A stretch of DNA of 64,000 nucleotides from Hypericum androsaemum (taxonomy: Eukaryota; Streptophyta; Magnoliopsida; Malpighiales; Hypericaceae): positions 14,719,176-14,783,175 of the forward strand of contig OZ023187.1 in NCBI GenBank assembly GCA_963995505.1. The letters run 5' to 3'. Positions 44,105-55,674 of the stretch are shown in pieces. The translations under genes were made by a program, and so were the position numbers. The notes under the pieces are model-generated. The model worked only from the letters and a program-made list of their open reading frames with translations. It was not told the origin of the DNA and ran no database searches. The stretch's first letter is position 1; each line of letters opens with the position of its first letter.

Positions 44105-45186
44105 TCTGTTGAGATTTTCACTAACCGGTTCATATCCTAGGATATTACTTTAGCCCGGCTATTAAGCTATACCCTAGGCCACCCTCAAGTCTCCATGTGC
44201 AGTAGTAGTTCCAAAGAAAAACGGTTTCTTCCCCTAGTCTGTGTTGATTAGACATTCTTTAAACAAATGGTGCTAAAAAAAAAAATGAGTTGACAATACA
44301 ATAATTTTAAATATTTCTCCAGAAAATTTTGTCAATTTATAAATATCTTATTTAAATATAATTTAGAATAGTTGGTATTTAGATATTAGATATTATCAAC
44401 AAAAAATCAAGGGAGAGGATGTTCAACTTGAATTAGTCCAATTAGTAAAAAGAAGCTTTTGCCATTTATTGTCAATCTCTCGTGTGATTCTTATCAGATA
44501 CTACATTTTCAATAAACTCCACTGGTTTGTGAACAATCATTTTTTAAATTGCACGAGAAATATATAATTACCATTTAAAAAAATCGATTATAACAAGATT
44601 GAATATATGTTCAGTTGAAACTACCACATAGGACGGTTAATTCAGAATCAGTTCACAAATAACCACAAAGTTCTCACAACTTGTACGAGCCCGAGTTATA
44701 CAAGATCCTCTGCTTATAAATGTTTTAGTGTAGCTCTATACTTATTTAGAGTTGAACATTGTTGTTGATAGGTAATTTTCTCAATGATATTTTTTTACAT
44801 TCGTAACACTCAAATCTAAAATAAATTCAAGTGAATTTGAGTCTCTTACAACCTGTACCAATTTCAATCGATTAGTATATAACTCTATTCTGAAGGCTAA
44901 AAATTCAAGACTTCTGCATCCAGACCAAGGAAGGCTAGACCGTATATTGCAAGAGAACATACAAATAGAGCACACCAAGCGGACCTCGTTCAGACTTCAA
45001 CAATCTTTACTTCTCACCGCCAATACTAGTTGTAAAGACTTGAATTCTCATATATTAAATATAAAATTTATAAATAAAAAAAAATCAAAATCATCTGTAA
45101 AATAGAACTCGATAATATTCTAAATATGATAGGTCTACTTGTCACCGCTTTCTTAAATTTGCGTGCAGCCACAGAAACCAGTGGAG

Positions 45187-47765
45187 ACAAAGCGTCACAG
45201 CCAGCCGCAGAGATATGCGGGGGTGTCAACTTGTCATCGGTTTGTGATGTATTAGACTTGTTTCGTGAGGACTTGTGATGGTATATTTATGAGCTCATGG
45301 ATGGCACAAACCTTTTGAAGTCTTCAAAACCCTTCGTAAGATGTTTCATTCAATTTCTATCTACCTTTGACCTTGAACATTGTGTTCTATTGCCCCACAT
45401 CTTCATCATTTCGGGTTTTGGTCTGCTTGATGCTGTTATCCACTTCTGTCACATCTGATCCAATGAACGAGTCATTAGAATTCGTCTAGTAGAACTGGAT
45501 TTAAAATACCTTTCCTTCTGAATAATTGTCATGAAAGCAATTTCTAACTTGCAAATTCTTGGTTTGTGGATTATTTTTCTTTGGGAATCCCTTTTTTTTT
45601 CGGTCGAGAATGTGAATTAAATTTGAGAATTTTCTTGCTTGGACCTGGAAATTAGTAATAAGTCATAAAGGATCAAAAAAAAATCTGGCAGCCAAACTGT
45701 TTGGCAAAATCCCAACAAGTTGACATTAAATATGTTTTGGCAGACTGTAACTCTGACGTTTTTTAAATAAAATTCCTTTCAACAAACAAACATAACGGAT
45801 GTGACTTCGATTTCCAACAGCCTTGCAAGTGGCATATGATTAATTCATCGTTCTCAATTTTGTGAAGTTGCATGTTGGTCAGCTCAAAATTGTTTGTCAA
45901 CTTTATAATAAAAACTTTATATTTGGCCGTTGGTTTTGCCTCAAGGTAAAAGTTTGGTCGGCTGCTCTTTATACCACTTGATCGTGTGGTCAAGCGAAAG
46001 AACACTATTTGGAATTGTGACTCAACACCATGATCGAAATTTGAAATTATTAACAAAAAAAATCTATGGTTTGGAATTGAGATCTAAAATTATAATTTAA
46101 GACTTGTCGAATGCGTATTAAATTGATAAATCGAAGTTTAAGTCAGACAGGATAACAAAATTCTTTCTATCAAATCCTAACTCCAAATTGTTTCGAGTTA
46201 AAAGGGACTTATGTTTTGAAATAAGGTTTTCAAATTTAAGTTTAGTGTATGTTTTTTATTTTAGGTTTAAATTTAAATTTAGGTTTCCACAATAAGGTTT
46301 CCAAAATAAGGATTTTACCGTAATCTAACTATCTACAAGAAAATGAAATGTTTATAAGCAAAATACAACATCCAAACAGATACTCCAAAAACTACAATCA
46401 TCCTTATCTGATGGAGACTAGTCAACAGAACAAAAGTACGTGAGGCTTAACGAGATTAAGAAACGTGCACCATAGGATTGTAATAAAATAAATCTGAATT
46501 CCAAATTTATAAAAGAATCATGTGGCCTCTAAGAGGTTCTCACTAAACTACTCATATCCTAGGATATTATTGTAGCCCGGCGATTAAGCCAAACGCTAGG
46601 CCACCCTCAAGTCTCCATGTGTATTAGCCAAAAAGGGTTCTTCCAAAGTCAATGTATTGATTAGAGATTCTTTAAACAAATGGTGGTCCAAACAAAAGAA
46701 AAGTAAAATATTTTTTTCTAACAAATCTCGAGTTCGAATCATTTATATTACATCAATATAAAATATTTGTTGATAGAATTTTGTCAAATTTTAAATGTTT
46801 GGAATTGTAAGACGAGTCGATGTCGTTGTCTGGATATCACAAGTATCAACCAAAAATCAAAGGAGAGGGATGTCCAACTCGAATTAATCCAATCAGTGAA
46901 ATAAACATTTTCCTTGTCAATCACTCGTGTGATTCTTATCAGATACAACATTTTCAATAAACTCCAATAATTTGAGGAAAAACTTTATTTAAATTGCACG
47001 AGAAATGCATAATCAGTATTTGAAAAAATTATGATTAGAATAAGATTGAATATATGTATAGTTAAAACTATCAGATATTTGAGTATTTATTAGAACGAGT
47101 AATTAATGTTTGAACCAATTAGTTTACAAACAACCACAAAGTTGTACAACTACTAAATTGGACGAGCCCGAGTTATCAAGATCCTCTGCTTACAAAAAAT
47201 GTTACAGTGTAGCTCTATTTTTTTTTCAATATCTGTTACTAGAGTTCAAGCATTGTTGGAGGTGTCTCTCAATAATAAAATTTTGTCAGAACTAGGATTT
47301 GAATTCTGATCATTATAAGTTAATTTATATAGTTATAAATTGTGTCTTCTACATTCGCAAAATTCTAATTTAAAATTTCTTTAAATGAATCCAAATATAT
47401 TATTTGGCGCGGCTCAATTCCGAAGGCTAAAAACTCATGACGTATACATCCCATACCAAGTAGGGCTAGACCGTAGATTGCAAGAGGAGAAAGAAAACAT
47501 ACAAAAAAAGTGTATATCAAGTGGACTTCATTGATATTAAAGGGAATTTGCCACAAAGCACAAAGCATAACATAATTCGGCAAAAGTTCATGTTCAAAAT
47601 CTTTACAAAATTTACCTAAGGTGGACCTCATTGTCACAATAATAACATTATAATATCGCCACATGGGCTACTTGTAACCATTCATAATTATTTTTTAAAA
47701 AATTATTCCAATTTGTCCCAATTTTCTTCAATTGTGTGCTGCCACAGAAAATCCCCTAGTTTCCA
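45187..47765. repeat. Tandem duplication, unit 2 (partner 40039-45180)
   Basis: The shorter unit, still with the empty transposon site. It starts and ends at the same words as unit 1 (GACAAAGCGTCACAGCCAGC to GTGC(A/T)GCCACAGAAA), so the copies abut head to tail. No gene. Confidence 0.85.
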
Positions 47766-49242
47766 GCCAGCGAAATAAGTTTGGCCCACCCAAATTATGC
47801 TCATTGATACGGAGCCTGTATTCCTCAAATGGGTTAAGTTCACTTCATCTAACAAGTGTGACTATACCGGCATAGAATTATTCCCATATTGTACTGACCA
47901 GATATCGCAGCTGATCCACGTGGAGACCATGGGTTCCCCTTGGTATTGTGACAGTTGATAGTTAAAACATGTGGTGGCGAGACGAAGGGTAAGTCACCTC
48001 AAAATCAAAGCTACGCAATGAAACCGATAGAAACTGGTTCAAGTCTTAAAAATTTTAATTTCTTTTAGATTTAAGCTCTCTTAGATTTAAGCTTAGGAAT
48101 ATAAAAATGACAACACTGGATAAGCCACATGTGCATAAAGTTTGACAACACTCGAGTTTAAGTTTTTGCAATAATTGTTGTAAAAATTTTGTCATCTTTC
48201 AAATATTTTACCCAACTCAAATTCGTATTAATTAATCTAATGAACTAGATAACAAATAGTATTAAAAAGATATGCATAGAGAATACTTTACTCTCAATGG
48301 GGTAGCTTAAAAAATACACAATGGAAGGTTTTTATGAATGGTTGTGAATTTGCAACGTGAAAGCCCAATTTTTGACGTACTACACTTTTTACGTTTTCAT
48401 CTATCACACGTAAACTATTTTGTCGTTATAGATGAATGGTTTCTATCGACCGCTTTAAAAAAATATATTTCGTCCAATGGCACATCGTATTGGTGGTGTC
48501 TCAAGTCGGTGGGCTTCTTTAGCGATCGACCATCCAAGTTCAGGAAGCATTCTGATTTTTAGAACACTCGACTTTATTTTATGAGTAAATTTTCTATAAT
48601 ATTATTATATTAGCAAAGCTTAATTCAAAATCTGTGAAGTGAATAAAGTTACTCATCACTTAAATAATTCTCATTGGTAGGAACCATTCTAATTTGTTCT
48701 AAACAATGTGGTAGACTACTGGGCCAGCAGTTACCATAATTACATCCAGAAAAAACAAAGTCAAAACTAATTAAAACCGAAAACAAAGTCGAGAAAACCG
48801 GGGAAAGAAGTAAATTTTTTTTGTAAAAATAAAATTTTGTATCGTGAGTTACATCTGTCAATTCATACTAAAGATTACACTCTTATGTGAAATATCTTTA
48901 AAAAAATTTAGATTGGTAAAACAAGAAAAATACAATAATCTCTTTTACTAGACTTTATAAGTAATCAAACGCCCGTGCGTCTGTCAGTATAAAGTAATTT
49001 AGTGAGACCCTAGGCCATTTCGCTATTAAGACATACGACTGTGATATGTATAGTCTTTTGTTGTTTTCTTCTTCTAAATTTTGCAAGAATTTTTAATGAG
49101 ATTATGTAACTCTCATACGGCCAACTATTAACAATCGCTCCTAACATTTACTGAATTAACAAAGTTTGGTCCGATAAAATCTTTGAATAGTTACAAAATT
49201 CTTCCGCCAAACTACGATACTTTTGGCTAATCTATATAACTC
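47766..49242. other. Intergenic, nothing recognised
   Basis: AT-rich. It contains the presumed 3' UTR of the BBX gene next to 49242. Short open frames without motifs. Confidence 0.5.
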
Positions 49243-50131
49243 TTATCCGTATCTTGTATCATGAGAATTGTGGTTTTCCTCGTCAGTGGTCACGTCAGTT
49301 TGGAGTCTCTTGATTATGTCGGCCGTTGACCTCGACCCATTCCGACCACCACAACTTTGGTCAACTAGGTCCGGTGGTGGTTGTGGTTGATGATGATGTC
49401 GTGGTTGGGTGTCCACCAATAGAGTTTTTGGTTTCTTCCTCAATGGTGGCCTAATGGGATTCCTTCCTCCTTCCTCGTGGCTGGTTATTTCGCCCTGCAT
49501 CCACCGAAACAATTAAATAAGATTCTTTCGATTTTCGTATCCGATCCAAAATTATTCAAGTGTTCGGTTACTAGATATTTTTGACAGAATTTTAGGGAGA
49601 AAAAATAATTCCAAACAAAATTTAAAATTATTAACTGGAAAACAATTGAAAAAAATTACACACCTCGGAATCGTCATCATCGTCAAGATCGGAGCCGCCG
49701 CCGTCATCCCCAAACCGCCGCACCCGCTTCAACCCGCCGCCGTCATCGCTGCTCGAGGAGCTCGCCACCGGCGGACCACTGTTCACCGGAGACCAAGGCA
49801 CCACCTGGTTCTCCCCTTCCCCCTCGTCGCCGCCGCCGCCGCCGCTCCAGGAATATTCCTCCTCCTCGTCCCCCTCGTCGTCGTTCTCCTTGGCCACGTG
49901 GCAGGCGGGGCAGAGGGAGAGCGCGGGGGAGAGGGCGGACCCGGAGGCCCGCCACGGGGTGGGCGCGTGGCAGGCGTGGCAGAGAAGCACGCGCGTGTGC
50001 TTCGCCACCAGGAAATTGGCGCCGTGCACCGTCGCGTCGCACTCCCAGCACAGCCTCGCCGAGTCGGCCTCGCAGTACATCATCCCTCCCACCTCTCCTC
50101 CTCCCTTCCCACAAAGATCGCACCCTTTCAT
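49243..50131 (-). CDS. B-box zinc-finger protein, BBX28/BBX29-like (two exons)
   Basis: Exon 1 is 50131-49664 (156 residues, donor GAG/GTGTGT) and exon 2 49494-49243 (acceptor GATGCAG, 83 residues), together 239 residues. One N-terminal B-box: C4-x2-C7, C20, D23, C28-x2-C31-D32, H36, H45-T-R, with four or five extra residues between C7 and C20. Then come CHAC and CPAC pairs (51-77), an acidic Gly-rich region, and ENQVVPWSP (107-115) with SSSSSD. That motif and layout match Arabidopsis BBX28/29, nuclear co-regulators of light signalling that bind other factors rather than DNA. Exon 2 is basic and Pro/His-rich. The intron lies just after the Asp/Glu tract. Confidence 0.85.
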
Positions 50132-50221
50132 CTATCTTCTCTCTCTAAAACTGTCTTCTCTCTCTAGAGTTATGATGCTGATGAGTGAGAGTGAGTGGGT
50201 GGGTTTAGTTGGTATAGAAAA

Positions 50222-50231
50222 CCTTATTTAG
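50222..50231 (-). promoter_or_regulatory. Putative TATA box of the BBX gene
   Basis: CTAAATAAGG on the minus strand, about 92 bases before the ATG at 50131. A leader rich in TCTCTCT/GAGAGA follows. Confidence 0.4.
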
Positions 50232-50249
50232 CGGAGAGAATTGCGCGAT

Positions 50250-51180
50250 ATTTTTCTCTCTCTTTCTTTCTTTTCCTTCTCTCTGTTGTTGTTGTGGCTG
50301 GGACTTGGTAACTATAACGGCTTTGGATTTTTCTGTTCCCTTGTTCTAAGGATTTGTTCTACTGAGGTGGCGTCTACCCTAGCTACCAAAGACACGCACT
50401 TTACATCTCTTTTGCCTCTCGTCCACATTATTGTTTTTCTTTTGTTTATCTAATACATAGATAATTATATTAAGATTGACCGATAAATAAATTATTCTAA
50501 TTTAATTAATAGGACTTAATCTTAGTGCGTATCCAGATATTGAGTAATTTAATGGTTAATTCTTCTTCATATTTGCTCCATTAGTTAAATTCCTGTAATT
50601 GCGGTCGTGCCGGGAGTATTTCTAGTGTGTTTTCATGTGACTGTATATGTATGTTGGTGTTTACATTGATCTTCGCATCTCAATCAACATAATAATTTAA
50701 TAATCTTCAATTTTTTTCAATTTTTAATATTATTTTTCTTGTTTTATATGTAAAAGTGGAGATAATACTGTTATTTGGAGAGTCAAATTGATGAAAATAA
50801 TGAATAAAATTGTACTTAGACACCAAGTTACATACTTTATTCTGAATTCCCAACATTCAAACTTTAGAATATAAATACTTACGAGTATTAAACTTTAATT
50901 TAGTCACACAATTAACAAAAGTTATTTGTTATTGCCGTTGAAAAATAATGAATTGAAATTAGATTAATTAGTCTAATAATTAATAAAGAACCAATTTAAG
51001 CGAGTTAATCGCTAATCCAATTGAACGATGTTACTTTCTCCCTGTACCCTTTGTCATGGGCCTAGTGGCTGCAAATGCTCGGAAAAAGTAGTGGCTGGCG
51101 ACGGTGGATAATAAGTTGTCATAATATCTGTGTACACACTACCGCACCTGATAACACACACCCATTCTCTCTCTATCTCC
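50250..51180. other. BBX upstream region, no gene
   Basis: CT-rich at the start, then AT-rich. No frame with recognisable motifs. Probably promoter and intergenic DNA. Confidence 0.5.
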
Positions 51181-51199
51181 TCAATATCACGGTCAATTC

Positions 51200-51400
51200 T
51201 GCGCCACGTGGCGTCGAGAAGTATGGGAGCCAGAGAATAACACCTTGCGTGTCAAGAGCCCGCCCGATTCCAAGATATTTTCCTCCCCCACCTCCCGAGC
51301 CGCTGACGTGTCATTCGCGTTTATCTACGGGAGGCCAAAGATTCGGATCCGTCCTACGTGGACGATCCTGGTCCACGAAATTGGTACGCGCTCCACGTTC
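51200..51400. promoter_or_regulatory. Cluster of ACGT-core elements (G-box, CRE/ABRE-like)
   Basis: GC-rich island with CGCCACGTGGCG (palindromic G-box, CACGTG at 51205-51210), TGACGTGTCA (51304-51313), TACGTGG (51355) and CACGTT (51394). bZIP and bHLH factors (HY5, ABI5, PIF types) bind such cores. It lies about 1.1-1.3 kb upstream of the BBX start, so it may be a distal light/ABA-responsive module of that gene. The assignment is inference. Confidence 0.45.
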
Positions 51401-51539
51401 TCCAAATCTCAGCCTCTCGTTACGCGTTTCATGGGACCCACTTCCTTCCCCCTCAATATCTTCGTTGCCTCCCCCCCGCCCACGGTTTGATTCTCCCTAT
51501 TCCTGTGGTTTGGTTTTCCGAGGACCGTTCTCTTGATAT

Positions 51540-52739
51540 ATGTGGTCTAAAAATGGGCGAGTTTTGCAATGTTTTTTAAATTATAATATTTTTAAATAAA
51601 TTTTAGTTTGTTTAATACTACCTGATATCCAGATACCCAAAAGACCGAAACTCAAGTTCACACTATGTAAGACATTTAAGCAAAACTCTCTTCAAAATTT
51701 CTTAGTTAAGTTACAACAAGACTCTAAAATTGTTTTGCTAATACATTTTTGTTTGATTGTGACAATAGAGAGAAAATTGATGTCCTTCACAATTTATAGG
51801 AGAGGGTGACATGTTTATTGGTGAAAGTTGGAGTATGTAATATGTTTTCTCCAAAGGCAGGAAGAGTAAATAGAAATTAGAAATTGTATGGACAGGAAAT
51901 TGATCTCGTGCAACGTGATTTGTGGTGGTCACTAGTCGTGGTTCGACCAGCTGCACGTTTTGGACCCACTAGGAATGGGCATTATATTATTTAATTCTTT
52001 GGAAAAAAAATCATATTTTAATAATGCACATCAATTTACAAATTAGGATTGGGATCGGGATCGGGAGGAGGTGGCCTCGCTGACTTGGCGACGTTCACGT
52101 GAAATATCCGACGTGGCATAGGGTGGTCACGAGAGAATTTAATTAAAGAATCAGGGATGGAGGTGGTGGCAGAGATTAGAGGATAGTGTGTGCTCTGAAT
52201 CCAGACCTGTATTGTGGGCCCATAAATCTAATAATCCAACCCAATCCAGTTGTAATAAAGCAAGAGAAAAACTACGTAGTTGATAACAGTTGGTGTTGGA
52301 GGATAATATAACGGAATATTATCCACGGATTCGAACTGAACATGTTTCGGTAAAATAGCTGTAACTTTTGACTCGAGTTTGATACGATTCAAAGAGCTTC
52401 AGAAAAAAAGACAAATCTACAATTATGTATTTCCAAATCGTTCTCACAAATTTTACACCAATGGTATCGATATTTGTACTTCCTTGGCTGCTGAGATCTG
52501 AGCTTTAGTCCTCGGACTTGAACTGACTTGGGAGAGAAAGTTTCGACGGGTCCAGGTGGAGGTGGACTCGTCTACGGTAGTACCAAGGAGAAAAAAATGC
52601 TGATATTGACCATTCTGTCCTAGTTTCAGACCAGCAAGTTCTTTGATGCTGCTTTGTTCTTCACCCCTTCTTTCCAGTAACTTGTGATATTACAATGTTC
52701 CAAATGTACATTATGAAGCTGAGCTAGCCCAAGCTTACA
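51540..52739. other. Intergenic with two further ACGT elements
   Basis: No gene. It contains TTCACGTGAA (CACGTG at 52096-52101) and GACGTGGCA (about 52110), about 2 kb from the BBX start and beyond the 3' end of the TM9SF gene at 53020. The 52740-53019 stretch is probably that gene's 3' UTR. Confidence 0.45.
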
Positions 52740-53019
52740 ATGGTGGTGTCGAAGCTGGTGAGTGGCGGCGATGCCGATAGAGAGACCGATGATCAGCGAT
52801 CATCGATAAGACCGGATCAAGAAACAGAGATGATCGACTCTCATATGCTGTCATCATGTATAAGCAATACAAATATGACAGTTGAAGTACACATGAGACT
52901 TGCAGAACCTGTTAAACATGAAAGGACATAGTTTCATACATAGAACACGGGATATAGATACCGATTTATCGATGACCAAGATGGTTGAGGCAGATTGACT
53001 AAGACGTGGCAGCGCGCAT

Positions 53020-54903
53020 TCAAGGATCGCATACTTTTGCAGAAAGAGAGGAGAAGCCGTCGAGGTCTGCTACGGGTGAGAAGTACCGCAGGAATGAGAA
53101 CGATGCCAAGAATCCAACTGCCCCGGTGGCAAGCATAATGGTGATAGCCAAGAGGAAAGAGTAAGCAAGGTAAAGAGCTATGGAGACAGGTCCACTTAGG
53201 AAGTGCAGGTCATAAATGAGGTAATTTATGCAGTACGCGAACACGTAGATTCCAGCCGAACCAGAAGCGAGAAAGGACTTCCACCACCACAGCCAATCTC
53301 CCTGTGAGATCCGCTTGCAGGCCGTCACAATGGATACTTCAACACAGGTTATCACTAGAAGAGTTGCAACAATCAAGAGGTGACCGAAGAAGTAGTAAAA
53401 CCGGCCGATCCAGAAGCTGGACATAATGTAAAAGAGCTCAATGCGAAGAGTACTAAAGGGGAGAGTCCCAGCAAGAAGAGCATATAACCAAGACGATAAC
53501 ACCTTTTGAGGAGGGATTTCTTCAAGACAGGGATTAACCGGGGACGAGAACTCTGTTCTAGGCGCATTCGATGCAAGATATCCTCCCATGAGAGTGAAGG
53601 GAACACATATCCCCAGCCATAACTGAAGCAGAGCACCAATACTGTCGAATGGGATGGCGTCGATGCTATGATTACGCGATAACAGGTTGCCAATAACAGC
53701 TAGAGTAGAAAATGTAATTCCAGGAAAGATGCAAGCAACTCCGACCGAGACCTTAAGCCAATCTTTCTGATGCTCACAGCCGATCATCCTCCAAAGGTAA
53801 ACTGCAATGTAGCCAGCTGCAATACCGAAAGCCAGATACAAATATACCACAGATGAAAGAAGATCACCTCGAGAAGCCGGTGACGTGAATCCAAGAACAG
53901 CAAAGAGCAGTGCCACAACGGCAACCCCGAGAATCTGAATCCTACTTCCAGTCATAACACACAACAGCATGGGACAGGCCGGGACACGAAAGGCATCTCC
54001 TGCCCGTTGTTTCCATGGTTCAGGAGATTCTTCACCATTCAACTTTGTGATCCTCCTGAAGAAAATAAAGTTTAAACCTGAAAGGAAGGCGACAACCAAC
54101 AGAGAATTCATTATCGACAACCAATGGACAGATGATTCGTTTGTCCGCAAATATGCATCCCATCTGTGATGCCACTTGATGTTACTCTCCTCGAACATAA
54201 CCTCGTAGGTATAGATGATTGGCTTATTCTCCTCGACTTTCATTGCCATCGAACCAGGGTGACACTGGATTGACTGAGTATACTTGTCATACATTCTCAA
54301 ATGCTCAACCAACCGAGCATTATGCCTACAGCTGCAAGGGACCACCTCGAACCCAACAACTGCATCTTTCTCCTTGTCAACGAGGATCCGAAACTTCAAA
54401 TGGTTAAACACGTAGTAGGAATCCGCTACCTTAACTCCAACAGGAAACCCTGTCCACCTGATGACAAAATCTTCCTTCCTGCTGTACCTCATCACTGGCA
54501 GATCATCAAGTATCAAGTTAACTTGATACGATTCGTCGATCCTCCTCTTCAAAAGGTCAAGATCAGGAACTGACAAGGGATTGGTTTGGCACAAAAATAT
54601 CTCTCTCTCATTTTTGTACATCCTGAGCCTATAAGGAGAGTTCCGAATCTTGTCCCCCATAAGAAGCTCCCCGATGTTACGAGTGTAATTCCTGACACCC
54701 TCCAGGGGTATGCAGAAGGGCAAACTGTAATAGCTCACTGGCAATAACCTTTCAAAGGAAGTTAGGGAGTTGACTTGCAGCGGCATCGAATCACCTGGAG
54801 CGTAGATGCTTGGCGATCCAAGCGATCCATGTAAAGCATCTCCGGATATGAATATCAGACAAAGCGTCAACACCAAGACCATCGATTTCGGAGTGCGATC
54901 CAT
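53020..54903 (-). CDS. Transmembrane 9 superfamily (nonaspanin/EMP70) protein, TMN11/12-like, gene A
   Basis: 627 residues with ATG at 54903. An in-frame ATG 51 bases upstream lies inside the probable 5' leader intron, since TTATTTCAG precedes the exon. Parts in order: signal peptide (about 1-24); luminal domain with NSLTS, YYSLPFC (58-64), GELLMGDKI, SPYRLRM and FLCQ; nine membrane segments from about residue 260; the signatures GFEVVPCS, SPASRG and WWWKSFLASGS. This is the full family plan and near usual length (640-660). TM9SF proteins sit in Golgi and endosomes and help sort membrane cargo. The C-terminus (SSLSAKVCDP) lacks the usual terminal KXD/E Golgi-retention motif. Tandem with gene B, which is clearly diverged. 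Confidence 0.92.
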   Translation of the reverse strand: MDRTPKSMVLVLTLCLIFISGDALHGSLGSPSIYAPGDSMPLQVNSLTSFERLLPVSYYSLPFCIPLEGVRNYTRNIGELLMGDKIRNSPYRLRMYKNEREIFLCQTNPLSVPDLDLLKRRIDESYQVNLILDDLPVMRYSRKEDFVIRWTGFPVGVKVADSYYVFNHLKFRILVDKEKDAVVGFEVVPCSCRHNARLVEHLRMYDKYTQSIQCHPGSMAMKVEENKPIIYTYEVMFEESNIKWHHRWDAYLRTNESSVHWLSIMNSLLVVAFLSGLNFIFFRRITKLNGEESPEPWKQRAGDAFRVPACPMLLCVMTGSRIQILGVAVVALLFAVLGFTSPASRGDLLSSVVYLYLAFGIAAGYIAVYLWRMIGCEHQKDWLKVSVGVACIFPGITFSTLAVIGNLLSRNHSIDAIPFDSIGALLQLWLGICVPFTLMGGYLASNAPRTEFSSPVNPCLEEIPPQKVLSSWLYALLAGTLPFSTLRIELFYIMSSFWIGRFYYFFGHLLIVATLLVITCVEVSIVTACKRISQGDWLWWWKSFLASGSAGIYVFAYCINYLIYDLHFLSGPVSIALYLAYSFLLAITIMLATGAVGFLASFSFLRYFSPVADLDGFSSLSAKVCDP

Positions 54904-54918
54904 CTTAGTTCCACGACT

Positions 54919-55058
54919 CTGAAATAACCAGACAAGCAATAAGAGCAATAGCATTGATATACTCGATCAGTTCATCGAACGGTTTGCTTGGCATAACACA
55001 AACACGAATAAAACAAAGACAAGTGAGTTCATAAAACATAGAGGATAAACCAGCTGAC
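54919..55058 (-). other. Likely 5' leader intron of TM9SF gene A
   Basis: Donor TAAG/GTCAGC (intron first base 55058) and acceptor TTATTTCAG (54919). Removing it takes away the poly-Leu-coding stretch upstream of the signal peptide and leaves ATG 54903 first in frame. Gene B has the same arrangement. A short upstream ATG at 55090 remains in the presumed first exon. Confidence 0.55.
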
Positions 55059-55674
55059 CTTATACATATATTGACAATTGATGCATACAAATAGAGGAAG
55101 CAACAAGAGAAAGGAAGCCCTGTCGAAAATTCTGGCGGGTTTGGTCCTGTAAATTATCCGTTTGGCGGTACTTGGAAGTTTCAAGGGAGATACTAGAAGA
55201 AAGGAGAACAATTCCATCCATCTGCAGCTCTTTGTTTTCAACGGATTAAGAAAGAGCTGGTCACTTTCTCCCTTGAAATTATTCCCAATGTCAATCTCCT
55301 GGCGAATATAAAAATCAGATATGTAATAGATTAAAATTGGAGTCATTTTCAAGGCCTAAAATAGACATGAGAATGATCTTCTGGGAGGCCATCTGGAGTT
55401 GGAAATGAATTCTTAGATAAAGTCAAAGAAGGCAATGGACGCCATTGACTAATGGAAGAAACTAGAGATATTCTCCAGTTCAGTGTCTTCTATCTGCAGA
55501 ATTGAATGGAAGTCTGCTAAGCGCGGAGTTGGTAATAATGGTCGGAATAGATCGAGATCATGAAACATATGCATTCATTCAAATAATGTTCCGGGATTTG
55601 CTCCTCGAACACGATCACAAGCACGAGTATATGGACATTTACTTACTAGTTACAAGGAACAACAAGTACAATGC
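55059..55674. other. Spacer between the two TM9SF genes
   Basis: Holds the presumed first leader exon and promoter of gene A and the 3' UTR of gene B. I see no separate gene. The plus-strand frame at 55502-55768 overlaps the end of gene B and is not supported. Confidence 0.5.

Larger units (their letters stand above)
40039..45180. repeat. Tandem duplication, unit 1 (partner 45187-47765)
   Basis: Starts GACAAAGCGTCACAGCCAGC, like unit 2 at 45187. Landmarks follow in the same order, for example TATTTATGAGCTCATGGATG, GGACCTGGAAATT, GAGATTAAGAAACGTG, CATATCCTAGGATATTA, CGTGTGATTCTTATCAGATA and GAAGGCTAAAAA. Unit 1 is twice as long, mainly through two insertions (42045-42970, about 42986-44104) and about 340 bases (roughly 40600-40960) missing from unit 2. 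No intact gene lies in it. Confidence 0.85.

Noticed and set aside
49646..50231. Plus-strand frames over the BBX gene
   Set aside because: Antisense of a GC-rich exon. The minus strand has the zinc-ligand pattern, the splice sites and the ENQVVPWSP motif.
51075..51579. Three overlapping plus-strand frames in the GC-rich island
   Set aside because: They overlap in different frames, carry no motif, and the sequence looks like a promoter island.
54904..54954. Upstream start for TM9SF gene A giving a poly-Leu N-terminus
   Set aside because: The extra codons lie before a good splice acceptor, and a proper signal peptide starts at 54903. Gene B shows the same arrangement.
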